Shown: positions 27,736-36,973 of the stretch, piece by piece
Position numbering within the stretch: the first letter of the stretch is position 1
How the letters are laid out: each line of letters starts with the position of its first letter
DNA from: an uncultured Kordiimonas sp.
GTDB taxonomy: Bacteria > Pseudomonadota > Alphaproteobacteria > Sphingomonadales > Kordiimonadaceae
Assembly: GCA_947500295.1 (NCBI GenBank)
Contig: CANMRM010000006.1
Location: forward strand, 186,001-250,000
Length of the DNA: 64,000 nt
Reading direction: 5' to 3'
Program-made: the position numbers and the translations under genes
The notes under the pieces: model-generated
What the model saw: the letters and a program-made list of their open reading frames with translations, nothing else
What the model was told of the DNA's origin: nothing
Databases searched by the model: none

Positions 27736-28793
27736 TGGCTGGCACGGGTTACCTGAATTATTTCTGCAAGAATTGACACGGCAATTTCGGCGGGCGTTGC
27801 GGCGGCAATATCCAGCCCAACGGGAGCATGAATTCTAGCCAGAAGCTGCTCACCAATACGTCTTTGCTGTAGTCTCTCAAGTCGGGCGGCGTGGGTCTTG
27901 CGGCTGCCGAGACAACCGATGTAGGCGACATCATTGCCCAGAATTTCCTGTAGAGCGGCGTCGTCCAGTTTCGGGTCATGCGTGAGTGTCACCACCGCTG
28001 TCGTTGCCGTCACCGGGTTTTGCCTGAAATAGTCATCAGGCCAATCGTCGACCAGCGTTGCCTGTGCAAAGGACCTTCCTTCGCGAAAGGCGGCGCGTGG
28101 GTCGACAATTATGACATCGAATTCACAGGCGTCCGCCATGACCGACAGGTGTTGCGCAATATGAACTGCACCAACGATGACGAGGGTCAGGGGGGCAAGA
28201 ACCGGCACAGAATGTGTGGACTCGTCCGCTTTCGGATGCGCTTTCGCCGGCAGCGCTTCATACATCTGCCATGTGGTTTGTTTGGTGTCGGCGAACCTCA
28301 ACTCGCCAGACCGGCCAGTTGTCAGATCATTCAGCGCCGAACGCAGCGTCGAAACATCGGTCGGGGAAAGGACAAAAAGCCAAATGACAATCTCTCCGCC
28401 ACAGGCCAGTCCAACATCCCATGCTTTCTCCGATGTAACAGAAAATGTCAGTGCACGGTGACCGTCTGACGGGCTCTTGTCCTGCAGCATGGCCTGGGCT
28501 TCGCAAATGACGGCGCCCTCGACACAGCCGCCCGACACGGACCCTTCAAACACACCGTCATCTCGCACAACCATCAAACTGCCGGGGCGGCGAGGTGCGG
28601 ATCCCCAGGTGCTGGCAACCACGGCCATCATGACCTGGTGGCCTGTATCAAGCCAATCGATCGCCGTCGTCAGTTCATGGCTCACTGTGGTTTCCTTTGT
28701 GGTCAGGTGCGGTTCGGGCTCTGCTGCTATCATATGGCATTTTGATGCAACATTAACCCACGACAAAGAAGCGGCAAGGCCAATCATCGGCAA
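27732..28793 (-). CDS. XdhC/CoxI family protein (molybdenum hydroxylase maturation)
   Basis: GSAPRRPGSLMVV, EGSVSGGCVEGAV, LTHDPKLDDAALQEIL...YIGCLGSRKTHAAR, IHAPVGLDIAAATPAEIAVSILAEI; start possibly internal Met. Confidence 0.88.
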   Translation of the reverse strand: MPMIGLAASLSWVNVASKCHMIAAEPEPHLTTKETTVSHELTTAIDWLDTGHQVMMAVVASTWGSAPRRPGSLMVVRDDGVFEGSVSGGCVEGAVICEAQAMLQDKSPSDGHRALTFSVTSEKAWDVGLACGGEIVIWLFVLSPTDVSTLRSALNDLTTGRSGELRFADTKQTTWQMYEALPAKAHPKADESTHSVPVLAPLTLVIVGAVHIAQHLSVMADACEFDVIIVDPRAAFREGRSFAQATLVDDWPDDYFRQNPVTATTAVVTLTHDPKLDDAALQEILGNDVAYIGCLGSRKTHAARLERLQQRRIGEQLLARIHAPVGLDIAAATPAEIAVSILAEIIQVTRASQ

Positions 28794-28949
28794 GGTGCTC
28801 CGTTTTATCGATAAATGGCCAAAGCAGCATGAAAATGCACTATCTTGCCGCTACTGCTTGATTTGAGGGGGGTAGCTGGCTAGAAGCAAGCGAGAGTGAG
28901 CAGTTGCGATCTTCTACTCTGAGATCCGGCCTACTGATAGGGGACAAAC

Positions 28950-30536
28950 ATGGCGCTTTTTGCGAATCCTGCGGGAAGAAATTTTCTCGGTAACTCTGCA
29001 GAATGGTACAAATGGACCATTCTTACTTTTTTGATCATCAATCCAATTTTGTTTTACACAGTCGGCCCTTATGTTTCCGGCTGGGTTCTTGTTCTTGAAT
29101 TTATTTTTACGCTGGCGATGGCGCTTAAGTGCTACCCGCTACAGCCCGGTGGACTACTGGCGATTGAGGCAATTGCAATCGGTATGACCAGCCCAGAAAC
29201 ACTGGAGCATGAAATCGTTGCGAATCTGGAAGTTATCCTGCTGCTTGTCTTTATGGTGGCTGGTATTTACTTCATGAAGAACATGCTTTTGTTTGTGTTC
29301 ACCAAAATTCTGGTGAAAGTACGCAACAAAGTAATGCTCTCCCTGTTGTTCAGCTTTATGGCGGCATTTCTTTCTGCCTTTCTGGACGCTCTGACGGTTA
29401 CTGCCGTTATCATCGCTATTTCGGTTGGTTTCTATTCCATTTTCCACAAGGTGGCGTCTGGCAAAGATTTCCATCATGACCATGATCACATGCATGACGG
29501 TGAGCTGGACAAGCTGAACCATGACGACCTGGAGGGCTTCCGTGCGTTTTTGCGTAGCCTGATGATGCATGCTGCTGTCGGCACCGCCTTGGGCGGCGTG
29601 ATGACCCTGGTGGGAGAGCCGCAGAACATTCTGATCGGCAGTCAGGCGAACTGGGAGTTCGTCGAGTTCTTCTGGCGGATGCTGCCTGTTACCCTGCCTG
29701 TTTTGATTGCAGGCCTGATTACCTGCATCGTTCTCGAAATGACCGGCATCATGGGGTATGGCGCGAAAATACCTGAAAAGGTTATGCGGGTTATTGTCGA
29801 TTATGATGCTTACACCAATGAACGCCGCACGGCTCGGGACAATGCGTCACTGATCGTTCAGGGTCTTGTAGGTCTCTGGCTGATTGTCGCGTTGCTGTTT
29901 CATTTTGCAGCGGTTGGCGTTATCGGGCTGTCCGTCATTGTCCTTGCGTCCGCTTTTACCGGCGTGACGGAAGAACATCAGATTGGCCACGCATTTGAAG
30001 AGGCGTTGCCGTTCACGGCACTTCTGGTCGTGTTTTTTGCGATTGTCGGCGTGATCAGCGACAACGGATTGTTTGCGCCAGTCACAGAGTTTGTACTTGG
30101 TCTGGAAGGGTCTGGCCAGGTAACGGCGCTTTACGTCGCAAATGGTGTGCTTTCGGCCATTTCGGATAACGTGTTTGTGGCAACCGTGTATGTGAGTGAA
30201 ATGGTTACAGCGCTTGCAGATGGTGTGATTGACCGGGATACCTTCGATCTTATGGCGGTGGCTATCAACACCGGCACCAACATCCCGTCGGTTGCAACAC
30301 CAAATGGTCAGGCTGCATTCCTGTTCCTGCTAACGTCTGCGCTGGCGCCATTGATCCGGCTGTCCTACTTGACGATGGTGAAGATGGCTTTGCCCTATAC
30401 AATCGTCATGTCAATTGTTGGCTATATTGGGGTTGCGAACTTCCTGCAGCCGATGACAGACAAGATGTATGAAGCACATGTCATCCAGCACCACACCGAG
30501 TTGCCTGGACAAGAAAGCGAAGGTTCCGGACACTAA
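28950..30536 (+). CDS. nhaB: Na+/H+ antiporter NhaB
   Basis: 528 aa polytopic; [80 protein letters not shown] typical NhaB. Confidence 0.94.
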   Translation: MALFANPAGRNFLGNSAEWYKWTILTFLIINPILFYTVGPYVSGWVLVLEFIFTLAMALKCYPLQPGGLLAIEAIAIGMTSPETLEHEIVANLEVILLLVFMVAGIYFMKNMLLFVFTKILVKVRNKVMLSLLFSFMAAFLSAFLDALTVTAVIIAISVGFYSIFHKVASGKDFHHDHDHMHDGELDKLNHDDLEGFRAFLRSLMMHAAVGTALGGVMTLVGEPQNILIGSQANWEFVEFFWRMLPVTLPVLIAGLITCIVLEMTGIMGYGAKIPEKVMRVIVDYDAYTNERRTARDNASLIVQGLVGLWLIVALLFHFAAVGVIGLSVIVLASAFTGVTEEHQIGHAFEEALPFTALLVVFFAIVGVISDNGLFAPVTEFVLGLEGSGQVTALYVANGVLSAISDNVFVATVYVSEMVTALADGVIDRDTFDLMAVAINTGTNIPSVATPNGQAAFLFLLTSALAPLIRLSYLTMVKMALPYTIVMSIVGYIGVANFLQPMTDKMYEAHVIQHHTELPGQESEGSGH

Positions 30537-30586
30537 ACCAACGCTTAGTGTTGGAAAAATTGACCTCTAAACAAGAGGTTGCGTAG

Positions 30587-30624
30587 CGGCACCCGTGACA
30601 AAATAGTTGCGGGTGCCGTTTTTT
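30587..30624 (+). terminator. Rho-independent terminator downstream of nhaB
   Basis: CGGCACCCG...CGGGTGCCG perfect 9-bp stem followed by TTTTTT. Confidence 0.88.
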
Positions 30625-30688
30625 ATGACTAGCATGACCAATTGAATTCATGTTTGAGCATGTTCAGCGTTTCTGAAGGGGGAAACTT

Positions 30689-31240
30689 ATGGACGGCCGC
30701 AGTACGACAGAATCTGGCGATATGGTGGAAGAACTTGGCCAGAGAGTCGCGGGTAAAGTTAAGTGGTTTGACGCTGTCAAAGGGTACGGTTTCGTTGTTC
30801 CAGACGATTCCGGAACGGATGTTTTACTCCATTTTTCAGTATTGAGAGAAGTTGGCCGGCGGTCAGTGCCTGAGGGCACGACGGTGATTTGTGATGCAGT
30901 TGCCCGTGATAAGGGGCGGCAGGCCACGATCGTTCACTCGCTGGATCTTTCAACTGCTGTTGCGCCGGAAGATCTCGGACGCTCATCCTTTTCGCATCCG
31001 GGCATGGATGTGGATGTCTCGCCAGAGTTCGAGGATGTTGTCGTCAAATGGTTCAATCGGACCAAGGGATATGGCTTTGTGTCGCGCGGAGAAGGAACCC
31101 AGGATATTTTCATTCATATTGAAACCCTGAGACGCGCAGGTCTTACGGACCTGGAGCCGACACAGGAAGTACGGGTTCGGATCGGGACCGGCGAGCGAGG
31201 GCCGTTGGTGGCGCAAATTGCGCTGCCGGGTGACGCCTGA
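30689..31240 (+). CDS. Cold-shock protein with two CSD domains
   Basis: [29 protein letters not shown] and [34 protein letters not shown]. Confidence 0.95.
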   Translation: MDGRSTTESGDMVEELGQRVAGKVKWFDAVKGYGFVVPDDSGTDVLLHFSVLREVGRRSVPEGTTVICDAVARDKGRQATIVHSLDLSTAVAPEDLGRSSFSHPGMDVDVSPEFEDVVVKWFNRTKGYGFVSRGEGTQDIFIHIETLRRAGLTDLEPTQEVRVRIGTGERGPLVAQIALPGDA

Positions 31241-31278
31241 TATATTGGGCCCGACAGCAGTTTAGGCCGGAGTTTGAT

Positions 31279-31776
31279 ATGCTAGCGTTTCAGCGTTTTG
31301 AGAGGAGGCACGGATTGCATCCTCTTTTTTTATGCCTGTTTCTGACGACCTGCTTTTGGCTTTCCGCCGCCGTCCAGGCACAACAAGCCAAACTGCCGAC
31401 AGAAGAGGTGACTGTGCGGACCGCTGATGGAACGCAGCATGTTTTTGTCACAGAAATGGCCATGACACGCGAGCAGCAGGCGGATGGCATGATGTTCCGC
31501 ACGGAAATGGCGCCCAATGAAGGAATGCTGTTCATTTTCCCGCAGCCCAGGCGAGCTTCTTTCTGGATGCGTAATACGCTGATTCCGTTGGATATGGTGT
31601 TTGTGCGTCAAAATGGACGCATTGCGAACATTGTGGCAAACGCAACACCTCAAACCGACACATCGCGCCGCTCTCAGGGGCGAGTAAAGGCTGTGTTCGA
31701 GATCCCTGGTGGCCGAGCTGCTGAATTGGGCATCAGGGCCGGTGACCTGATTATCCATCCAGCCTTTGGTGGCTGA
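31279..31776 (+). CDS. DUF192 family secreted protein
   Basis: MTREQQADGMMFRTEMAPNEGMLFIFPQPRRASFWMRNTLIPLDMVFV. Confidence 0.9.
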   Translation: MLAFQRFERRHGLHPLFLCLFLTTCFWLSAAVQAQQAKLPTEEVTVRTADGTQHVFVTEMAMTREQQADGMMFRTEMAPNEGMLFIFPQPRRASFWMRNTLIPLDMVFVRQNGRIANIVANATPQTDTSRRSQGRVKAVFEIPGGRAAELGIRAGDLIIHPAFGG

Positions 31777-32234
31777 TGAAAGGATTGCCTCAATCACGCA
31801 GGGCGACACCCGAAATGGTGGCTGCTGCCAATCCCCCTCCGGGTTTTGAGAGTATTCTTTCCAATTCGCCATTTGGCTGGGAGAATGGGCCTGTTTTCGA
31901 GCGTATTGTTGATAGCGGCGTCGAGCGTGGGTTTCGGGTCGCAGCCAGACACATAAACGCCGGTGGTGCTCTGCATGGCGGCATGGTGATGACCTTTGCA
32001 GATATTCTGCTTGCGACAGCCGTTCATGCCATTGCCAAGCCACCCTTTGTGACCATACGGCTGACAACTGATTTCATTGGCCCCGCTTTTGAGGGCGACT
32101 GGGTGCAGGGTTCCGCTGAAGCGCAGACGCCGCAGGATGGCATAATCGCGGTGCGCGGCCTGATCACAACCGGTGAGAAGTCTGTCGCATCTGCTCAAGG
32201 CCTCTTTAAAGCGATTGTCAGACCGCCCGGCTGA
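31776..32234 (+). CDS. PaaI-family hotdog thioesterase
   Basis: HINAGGALHGGMVMTFADILLATAVHAI...VTIRLTTDFIGPAFEGDWVQG. Confidence 0.87.
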   Translation: MKGLPQSRRATPEMVAAANPPPGFESILSNSPFGWENGPVFERIVDSGVERGFRVAARHINAGGALHGGMVMTFADILLATAVHAIAKPPFVTIRLTTDFIGPAFEGDWVQGSAEAQTPQDGIIAVRGLITTGEKSVASAQGLFKAIVRPPG

Positions 32235-32303
32235 TGTTTTTTGCATGTTCCTGTATTTTTCGCTTGCGCAACAACAACACTGAAACTATACCGTCCTCCG
32301 CGT

Positions 32304-32380
32304 CGGGGAGTGGCGCAGCCTGGTAGCGCACCTGTTTTGGGTACAGGGGGTCGCTAGTTCGAATCTAGTCTCCCCGACCA
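32304..32380 (+). tRNA. tRNA-Pro (TGG)
   Basis: CGGGGAG...CTGTTTTGGGTACAG...CTCCCCGACCA, 77 nt cloverleaf, anticodon TGG, CCA encoded. Confidence 0.95.
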
Positions 32381-32563
32381 TTTAATTCGGTAGAAATACC
32401 AGAGGGCTTGGCCGCCAGGGCCAGGCCCTTTTTCTATGGCTGCGGAATATCGCAAAAACTGACAGTTTTTCCATTTTCTTTACCAAAGACTTGGTATAGT
32501 GTGCCGACCGCGCGGCAATGTGTTGTCGTTCAGGTTTGGAAACAAGGTCGAATAGGTGAATTC

Positions 32564-32842
32564 GTGAAAGCACGCATTTATCAACCAGCAAAAAACGCCA
32601 TGCAGTCGGGCACGGCCAACACCCGTGAATGGATTCTGGAGTTTGAACCGGAAAAGGGCAAAACCATCGACAGTGTCATGGGCTGGACTGGCTCAAGCGA
32701 CATGCGCGGTCAGGTGAAGCTGCGGTTCGAAACGCTTGATGAAGCCAAGGGATATGCTGAACGCAATGACCTGCCGTTTGAAGTGAAGCCTGTTCACAAA
32801 AAGAGACGGCATATCCAGGCTTACTCAGACAATTTCAAATAG
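32564..32842 (+). CDS. ETC complex I subunit-like protein (NDUFS4/NADH-ubiquinone 18 kDa family)
   Basis: ARIYQPAKNAMQSGTANTREWILEFEPEKGKTIDSVMGWTGSSDMRGQVKLRFETLDEAKGYAERND; GTG start at 32564. Confidence 0.9.
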   Translation: MKARIYQPAKNAMQSGTANTREWILEFEPEKGKTIDSVMGWTGSSDMRGQVKLRFETLDEAKGYAERNDLPFEVKPVHKKRRHIQAYSDNFK

Positions 32843-32850
32843 AATATTGC

Positions 32851-32927
<77 letters not shown>

Positions 32928-32975
32928 CTTTCCCAACCAAAGTTCAAGCTGTAGAAACTCCTGCAAGCCGCTACA

Positions 32976-33755
32976 ATGGTAGCATCTTTTGTTGTCGGGG
33001 AGTGCGCGGTGAAAACATCAAACCGGTTTATAGTGGCGGCCTGTTATCTGCTAATACTGTCGCCTTCGATGCAGGGCTCGTCGGCGGTTGGCGAACCTGT
33101 AGGCGTTGCTGAGCGCCGGATAGTCGAAAACACCGTTCTATCGAAGCATAATCCCGCCCTTGCCATTCGGGTAGACCCCGAACTTGCTTATCTTGGGCGG
33201 CATGCCATCCGAATTCGTGATGTTGCTGCGGGCGAACGCATTGTGTTCGCCGAGCATAGCGCAGGCGACGTAAAACGAATGCTGATACTGCAGTATGAAG
33301 GATTTCTGCCCGGTATTGACGAACAGTATCGTTACAATTTGTCCAATAGCCCGGTGGTGGCTGGCTATCCGTTCCGCAGCAATGCGTTTGCCTTTGATCT
33401 GGCCGTCTCCCGACGGGAAAACCCTGGTGGTGAATCAGTCGATACAGCGCGTTTCCTTGAGGCAAAAGGCCTGACATTTCCCAATATCTGGATGATGTGG
33501 CGGTCCCTGACGGTGACAGACCCGGCGCGGCGCAATGAGCTGATCATATTCTATGTTGAAGCACCGGAAAACGAACAGCTGACGATTGCAGATATTTATG
33601 ACCCTGCAACAGACCGTTCGACAGAGTTCTGGCGCGGATTTACACCCGGTCTGGAGCGGCGAGCCAATGCAGCTTTCCAGCTCGCGGTACCTGCCGTTGG
33701 CGTGGCACTTTCTGATCTTGAATGGCAGACTGTTCCATTGACGCAGGAGCGCTGA
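32976..33755 (+). CDS. Hypothetical secreted protein
   Basis: Long ORF with hydrophobic N-terminal segment; flanked by tRNA-Arg and convergent cytochrome gene; start uncertain. Confidence 0.6.
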   Translation: MVASFVVGECAVKTSNRFIVAACYLLILSPSMQGSSAVGEPVGVAERRIVENTVLSKHNPALAIRVDPELAYLGRHAIRIRDVAAGERIVFAEHSAGDVKRMLILQYEGFLPGIDEQYRYNLSNSPVVAGYPFRSNAFAFDLAVSRRENPGGESVDTARFLEAKGLTFPNIWMMWRSLTVTDPARRNELIIFYVEAPENEQLTIADIYDPATDRSTEFWRGFTPGLERRANAAFQLAVPAVGVALSDLEWQTVPLTQER

Positions 33756-33790
33756 CCGGAGTGAGGCGTATCCGACATCGCGGCGCTACA

Positions 33791-34618
33791 CTATCGTGCC
33801 TTTTGTGTGCTTTCAGGCTGCAGCGTCTTCAGCCAGGAGATAAGGGCAGCCCTGTCTGCCGGACGCGCGAGGTTCTGAAACGCTCGGTGGCTGCCCTGGT
33901 CAAACGCTTTGCTTTCAAGGAAAAAGTTATTGAGCGTCTGAGGTGTCCATGCCCCTTCGCGGCGCATTATGCGCTCGCTGTAGGAAAAATCAGGCATGCT
34001 TGCTATCGGACGGCCAATCACACCCCATAGATTGGGTGCGATGCCATTGCCCGCGTCCTGAGTAACAGTGTGGCAGACCATGCAGGCGCGAGCGAGTTCT
34101 GCGCCGTGCATGACTTCGTTGCGAACCAGCAAGGATTGAAAGTCGTCGGTTTCGGAGTTGCCGGCATCCGAAGGGTTTGTTTTCAGCCATTCTATCAGGT
34201 CTCGACGCGCATGAGGGCTGGTCATGCCGGGAAACGCCATATTGTTGCCCGGCGCTGCCAGTTTGGGGCGGGCAATGTACCGATTGAGCGCGTCCTCGTC
34301 CCACACACCGGTTCGGGATCGCAAGCCGGCGCTGTAGGAATAGTCTGCTAATCCAGCGATCTTTCGACCGAAAATACCGTGAAGGTTGGGACCAATCAGG
34401 TGACCGGCGTTTTCCTCGATTGTGTGGCATCCTGCACAACGGGCAAAAGCCGAGCGGCCACGATCTTCAAGGGTGCGCCGGCCGGCATCTTCACCCACCG
34501 CTGTCGCGCTGAATATCAAGAAAAGGGCTGCGGTAAGGGCGCGCGCCAAATGCCAACGAAACGTCTGACGAACGGGGTCGCTCACGAAGTGCCTCTTCCA
34601 GCTACCTGCGGCTGACAT
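33791..34618 (-). CDS. Di-heme c-type cytochrome
   Basis: Two CxxCH motifs (CAGCH, CMVCH) each followed by GPNLHGIFGRKIA / APNLWGVIGRPIA; N-terminal hydrophobic signal. Confidence 0.9.
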   Translation of the reverse strand: MSAAGSWKRHFVSDPVRQTFRWHLARALTAALFLIFSATAVGEDAGRRTLEDRGRSAFARCAGCHTIEENAGHLIGPNLHGIFGRKIAGLADYSYSAGLRSRTGVWDEDALNRYIARPKLAAPGNNMAFPGMTSPHARRDLIEWLKTNPSDAGNSETDDFQSLLVRNEVMHGAELARACMVCHTVTQDAGNGIAPNLWGVIGRPIASMPDFSYSERIMRREGAWTPQTLNNFFLESKAFDQGSHRAFQNLARPADRAALISWLKTLQPESTQKAR

Positions 34619-34905
34619 CTGTCGCGATGTTGATCAACCACACATTAGCGACACCCCAATGCGTCTAACGCATTGAATACAAAGGTATAAGCGTCAACGC
34701 AAGCAGGAATAGACGTGTCTTGCGTCACAAATACACGTTTTGATTTTTATATCATCGGCAAGGTAGTATTGGTTTGGAGAATCTTCTGTGCCTGCCTTAG
34801 AAAGATCAAATTTTGCCTTATCATTTACAGGCAGTTCAGATGTCTGCCATATTGGTTCGTGAGTTGGGGCACGGGTGTCGAGCACTTAGCTAGGGGAATA
34901 TCACC

Positions 34906-36888
34906 ATGACAGATGGTGTTTCAGGCGTTGAATCCACGGCTCTGTCCGAGAATGTATCAGCGTCCAACAACAGCGTTATCGATGGATTGCTGTGGGGCGG
35001 GCGTTGGGCATCGGACACAGGCTCTGACACAACCACTATCAGCTTCAGTTTTCCGGATGCCAACAGTCAGTACAGTACCCATCCAGACAACGGGTATGGA
35101 ACTGAAGGACAGGAGCCGCATACGGGCCTGGAAGGCCTCTCCGGCACGGCACAGGCGTTTTTTCTGTCTATGCTCGACAATCTCGAGAGTTTTTCGAAGC
35201 TTGATTTTGTTCAGGTGGAAGATAGCGGCGACAGTGCAGGCACCATCCGTACCGCTTTTACAGGCATTGCTGATGAGGATGCGGTTGCATGGGCGTACTT
35301 GCCCGGACAATATCAGGCGGCCGGTGATATCTGGATACTTTCACAGAATCACAGCGAAGAAGATGTCGATTTTGGTCATACCCTTCTGCATGAACTTGGG
35401 CATGCACTGGGACTGAAGCATTCTTTCGAAGCGGAAGGCGGGTTTCCTGCAATCGCTACCAACCTCGAAGGTGCCGACTACACGGTCATGTCCTATAGCG
35501 TATCCGCTCGGTTTCCGGATGCGCAGTGGGCGGATCTTTGGCCTCAAACCTATATGTATGCGGACATTCTTGCCATTCAGTATTTGTACGGCGTCGACAC
35601 AGTAACGACGGCCGGTGGCGATGACTATATTTATGATCAGGCAGACCGCCATTATCTCACGATCTGGGACTTTGGCGGAGATGACACGCTCGGTGTTACA
35701 GGCAGCACCGCTGTCAAACTGGACCTGAGGCCAGGTAACTGGAGCAATGTAGGAACGACCATCGAATACTGGGATGGGTCCTCGTTTTCCTACGATTCCG
35801 ACACGGTATACATCACGCCTGATACCATTATTGAAAATGCCTATGGCGCGGCGGGTGACGACACGCTGACCGGCAACACGGCAGCCAACAAATTGACCGG
35901 AAATGCCGGTAATGACCGATTGAAGGGGGACGACGGTGACGACTCCCTGGATGGTGGCGCCGGATCAGATCTGCTTACAAGTGGGGCTGGCGACGATGTG
36001 GCGATGGCTGGTGCAGGCAATGACACATTGTGGGCAGGCGCAGGGGATGAAGGCGATGATGTCATGGCCGGTGGTGCGGGTAATGATATCATTGGCGGAG
36101 GCGCAGGAAACGATTTTCTTATCGGTGGTGGCCTCGACGATGGCGCGACACTGCACCTTGTCTCGAGCAACGAATCATCAACCGATGATGGAAGTGACAT
36201 CCTTTTTGGTGGCGCTGGAAATGACACGCTGCTGGGCGGCGGCTGGGATGACAAGGTAAGTGACAATGGCCGCTATGATGATGGCGAGGCTATCACAAGC
36301 GGCTCCGGATCCGATGAGATTTGGTCGGGCGACGGGGATGACCTGATTGTTGCTGCTGCGGGCAATGACACACTGGGAGGCGGTCAAGGCGATGACACCA
36401 TCAATGGTGGCGACGGCAATGATGTGTTTTATGGTGGTAAGGACGCTGGCGACACCGGCGCCAACGATGTGATTTTTGGCGGCGCCGGAAATGACGTGGT
36501 TTTTGGCGGTGCCGGGAATGACAGCATTGATGGCGGCGCTGGCTCAGACGATTTGTTTTCGGGGGGCGGCACAGACACCGTCGATGGCGGTGCAGGTGAT
36601 GACACCCTTTGGGGCGGTGGAGGAGACGATATCTTCACCGGCGGAGCTGGTGCTGACCTCTTCGTTTTTGCGGCAGGTCATGGAGACGATACAGTAACGG
36701 ATTTTGATATTGCGAACGATACGCTGCAATTATCAAGCACGACAACAAACTTCACAGACGCGACCAGTGTTCAAGCGGCCTCGTCCATACAGAACGGCAA
36801 TCTTGTTATTGACCTTGGTGGTGGCGACACGGTCACGCTTGAAGGTTTGACCATGGCAGATATCTCTTCGATCAACTTCATTCTATAG
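34906..36888 (+). CDS. Serralysin-like M10 metalloprotease with RTX (GGxGxD) repeats, probable type I secretion substrate
   Basis: HELGHALGLKHSF zinc motif, VMSYS Met-turn, many GGAGNDxLxGG nonapeptides, C-terminal ADLFVFAAGHGDDTVTDFD...ISSINFIL; no Sec signal. Confidence 0.93.
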   Translation: MTDGVSGVESTALSENVSASNNSVIDGLLWGGRWASDTGSDTTTISFSFPDANSQYSTHPDNGYGTEGQEPHTGLEGLSGTAQAFFLSMLDNLESFSKLDFVQVEDSGDSAGTIRTAFTGIADEDAVAWAYLPGQYQAAGDIWILSQNHSEEDVDFGHTLLHELGHALGLKHSFEAEGGFPAIATNLEGADYTVMSYSVSARFPDAQWADLWPQTYMYADILAIQYLYGVDTVTTAGGDDYIYDQADRHYLTIWDFGGDDTLGVTGSTAVKLDLRPGNWSNVGTTIEYWDGSSFSYDSDTVYITPDTIIENAYGAAGDDTLTGNTAANKLTGNAGNDRLKGDDGDDSLDGGAGSDLLTSGAGDDVAMAGAGNDTLWAGAGDEGDDVMAGGAGNDIIGGGAGNDFLIGGGLDDGATLHLVSSNESSTDDGSDILFGGAGNDTLLGGGWDDKVSDNGRYDDGEAITSGSGSDEIWSGDGDDLIVAAAGNDTLGGGQGDDTINGGDGNDVFYGGKDAGDTGANDVIFGGAGNDVVFGGAGNDSIDGGAGSDDLFSGGGTDTVDGGAGDDTLWGGGGDDIFTGGAGADLFVFAAGHGDDTVTDFDIANDTLQLSSTTTNFTDATSVQAASSIQNGNLVIDLGGGDTVTLEGLTMADISSINFIL

Positions 36889-36973
36889 CGGTCAAACAGG
36901 TAACTTTACTAAAATCAGGAAGCGCCATACCCGACCGGACACGACGCTTCCATATACGTAATCTGTGGGTCGG

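Noticed and set aside
35841-36266. Minus-strand Pro/Ser-rich ORF over the RTX region
   Set aside because: Antisense of GGxGxD repeats; typical artefact.
35860-36690. RTX-coding DNA as a genomic repeat element
   Set aside because: Repeat signal is explained by the protein nonapeptides; not a separate DNA repeat.
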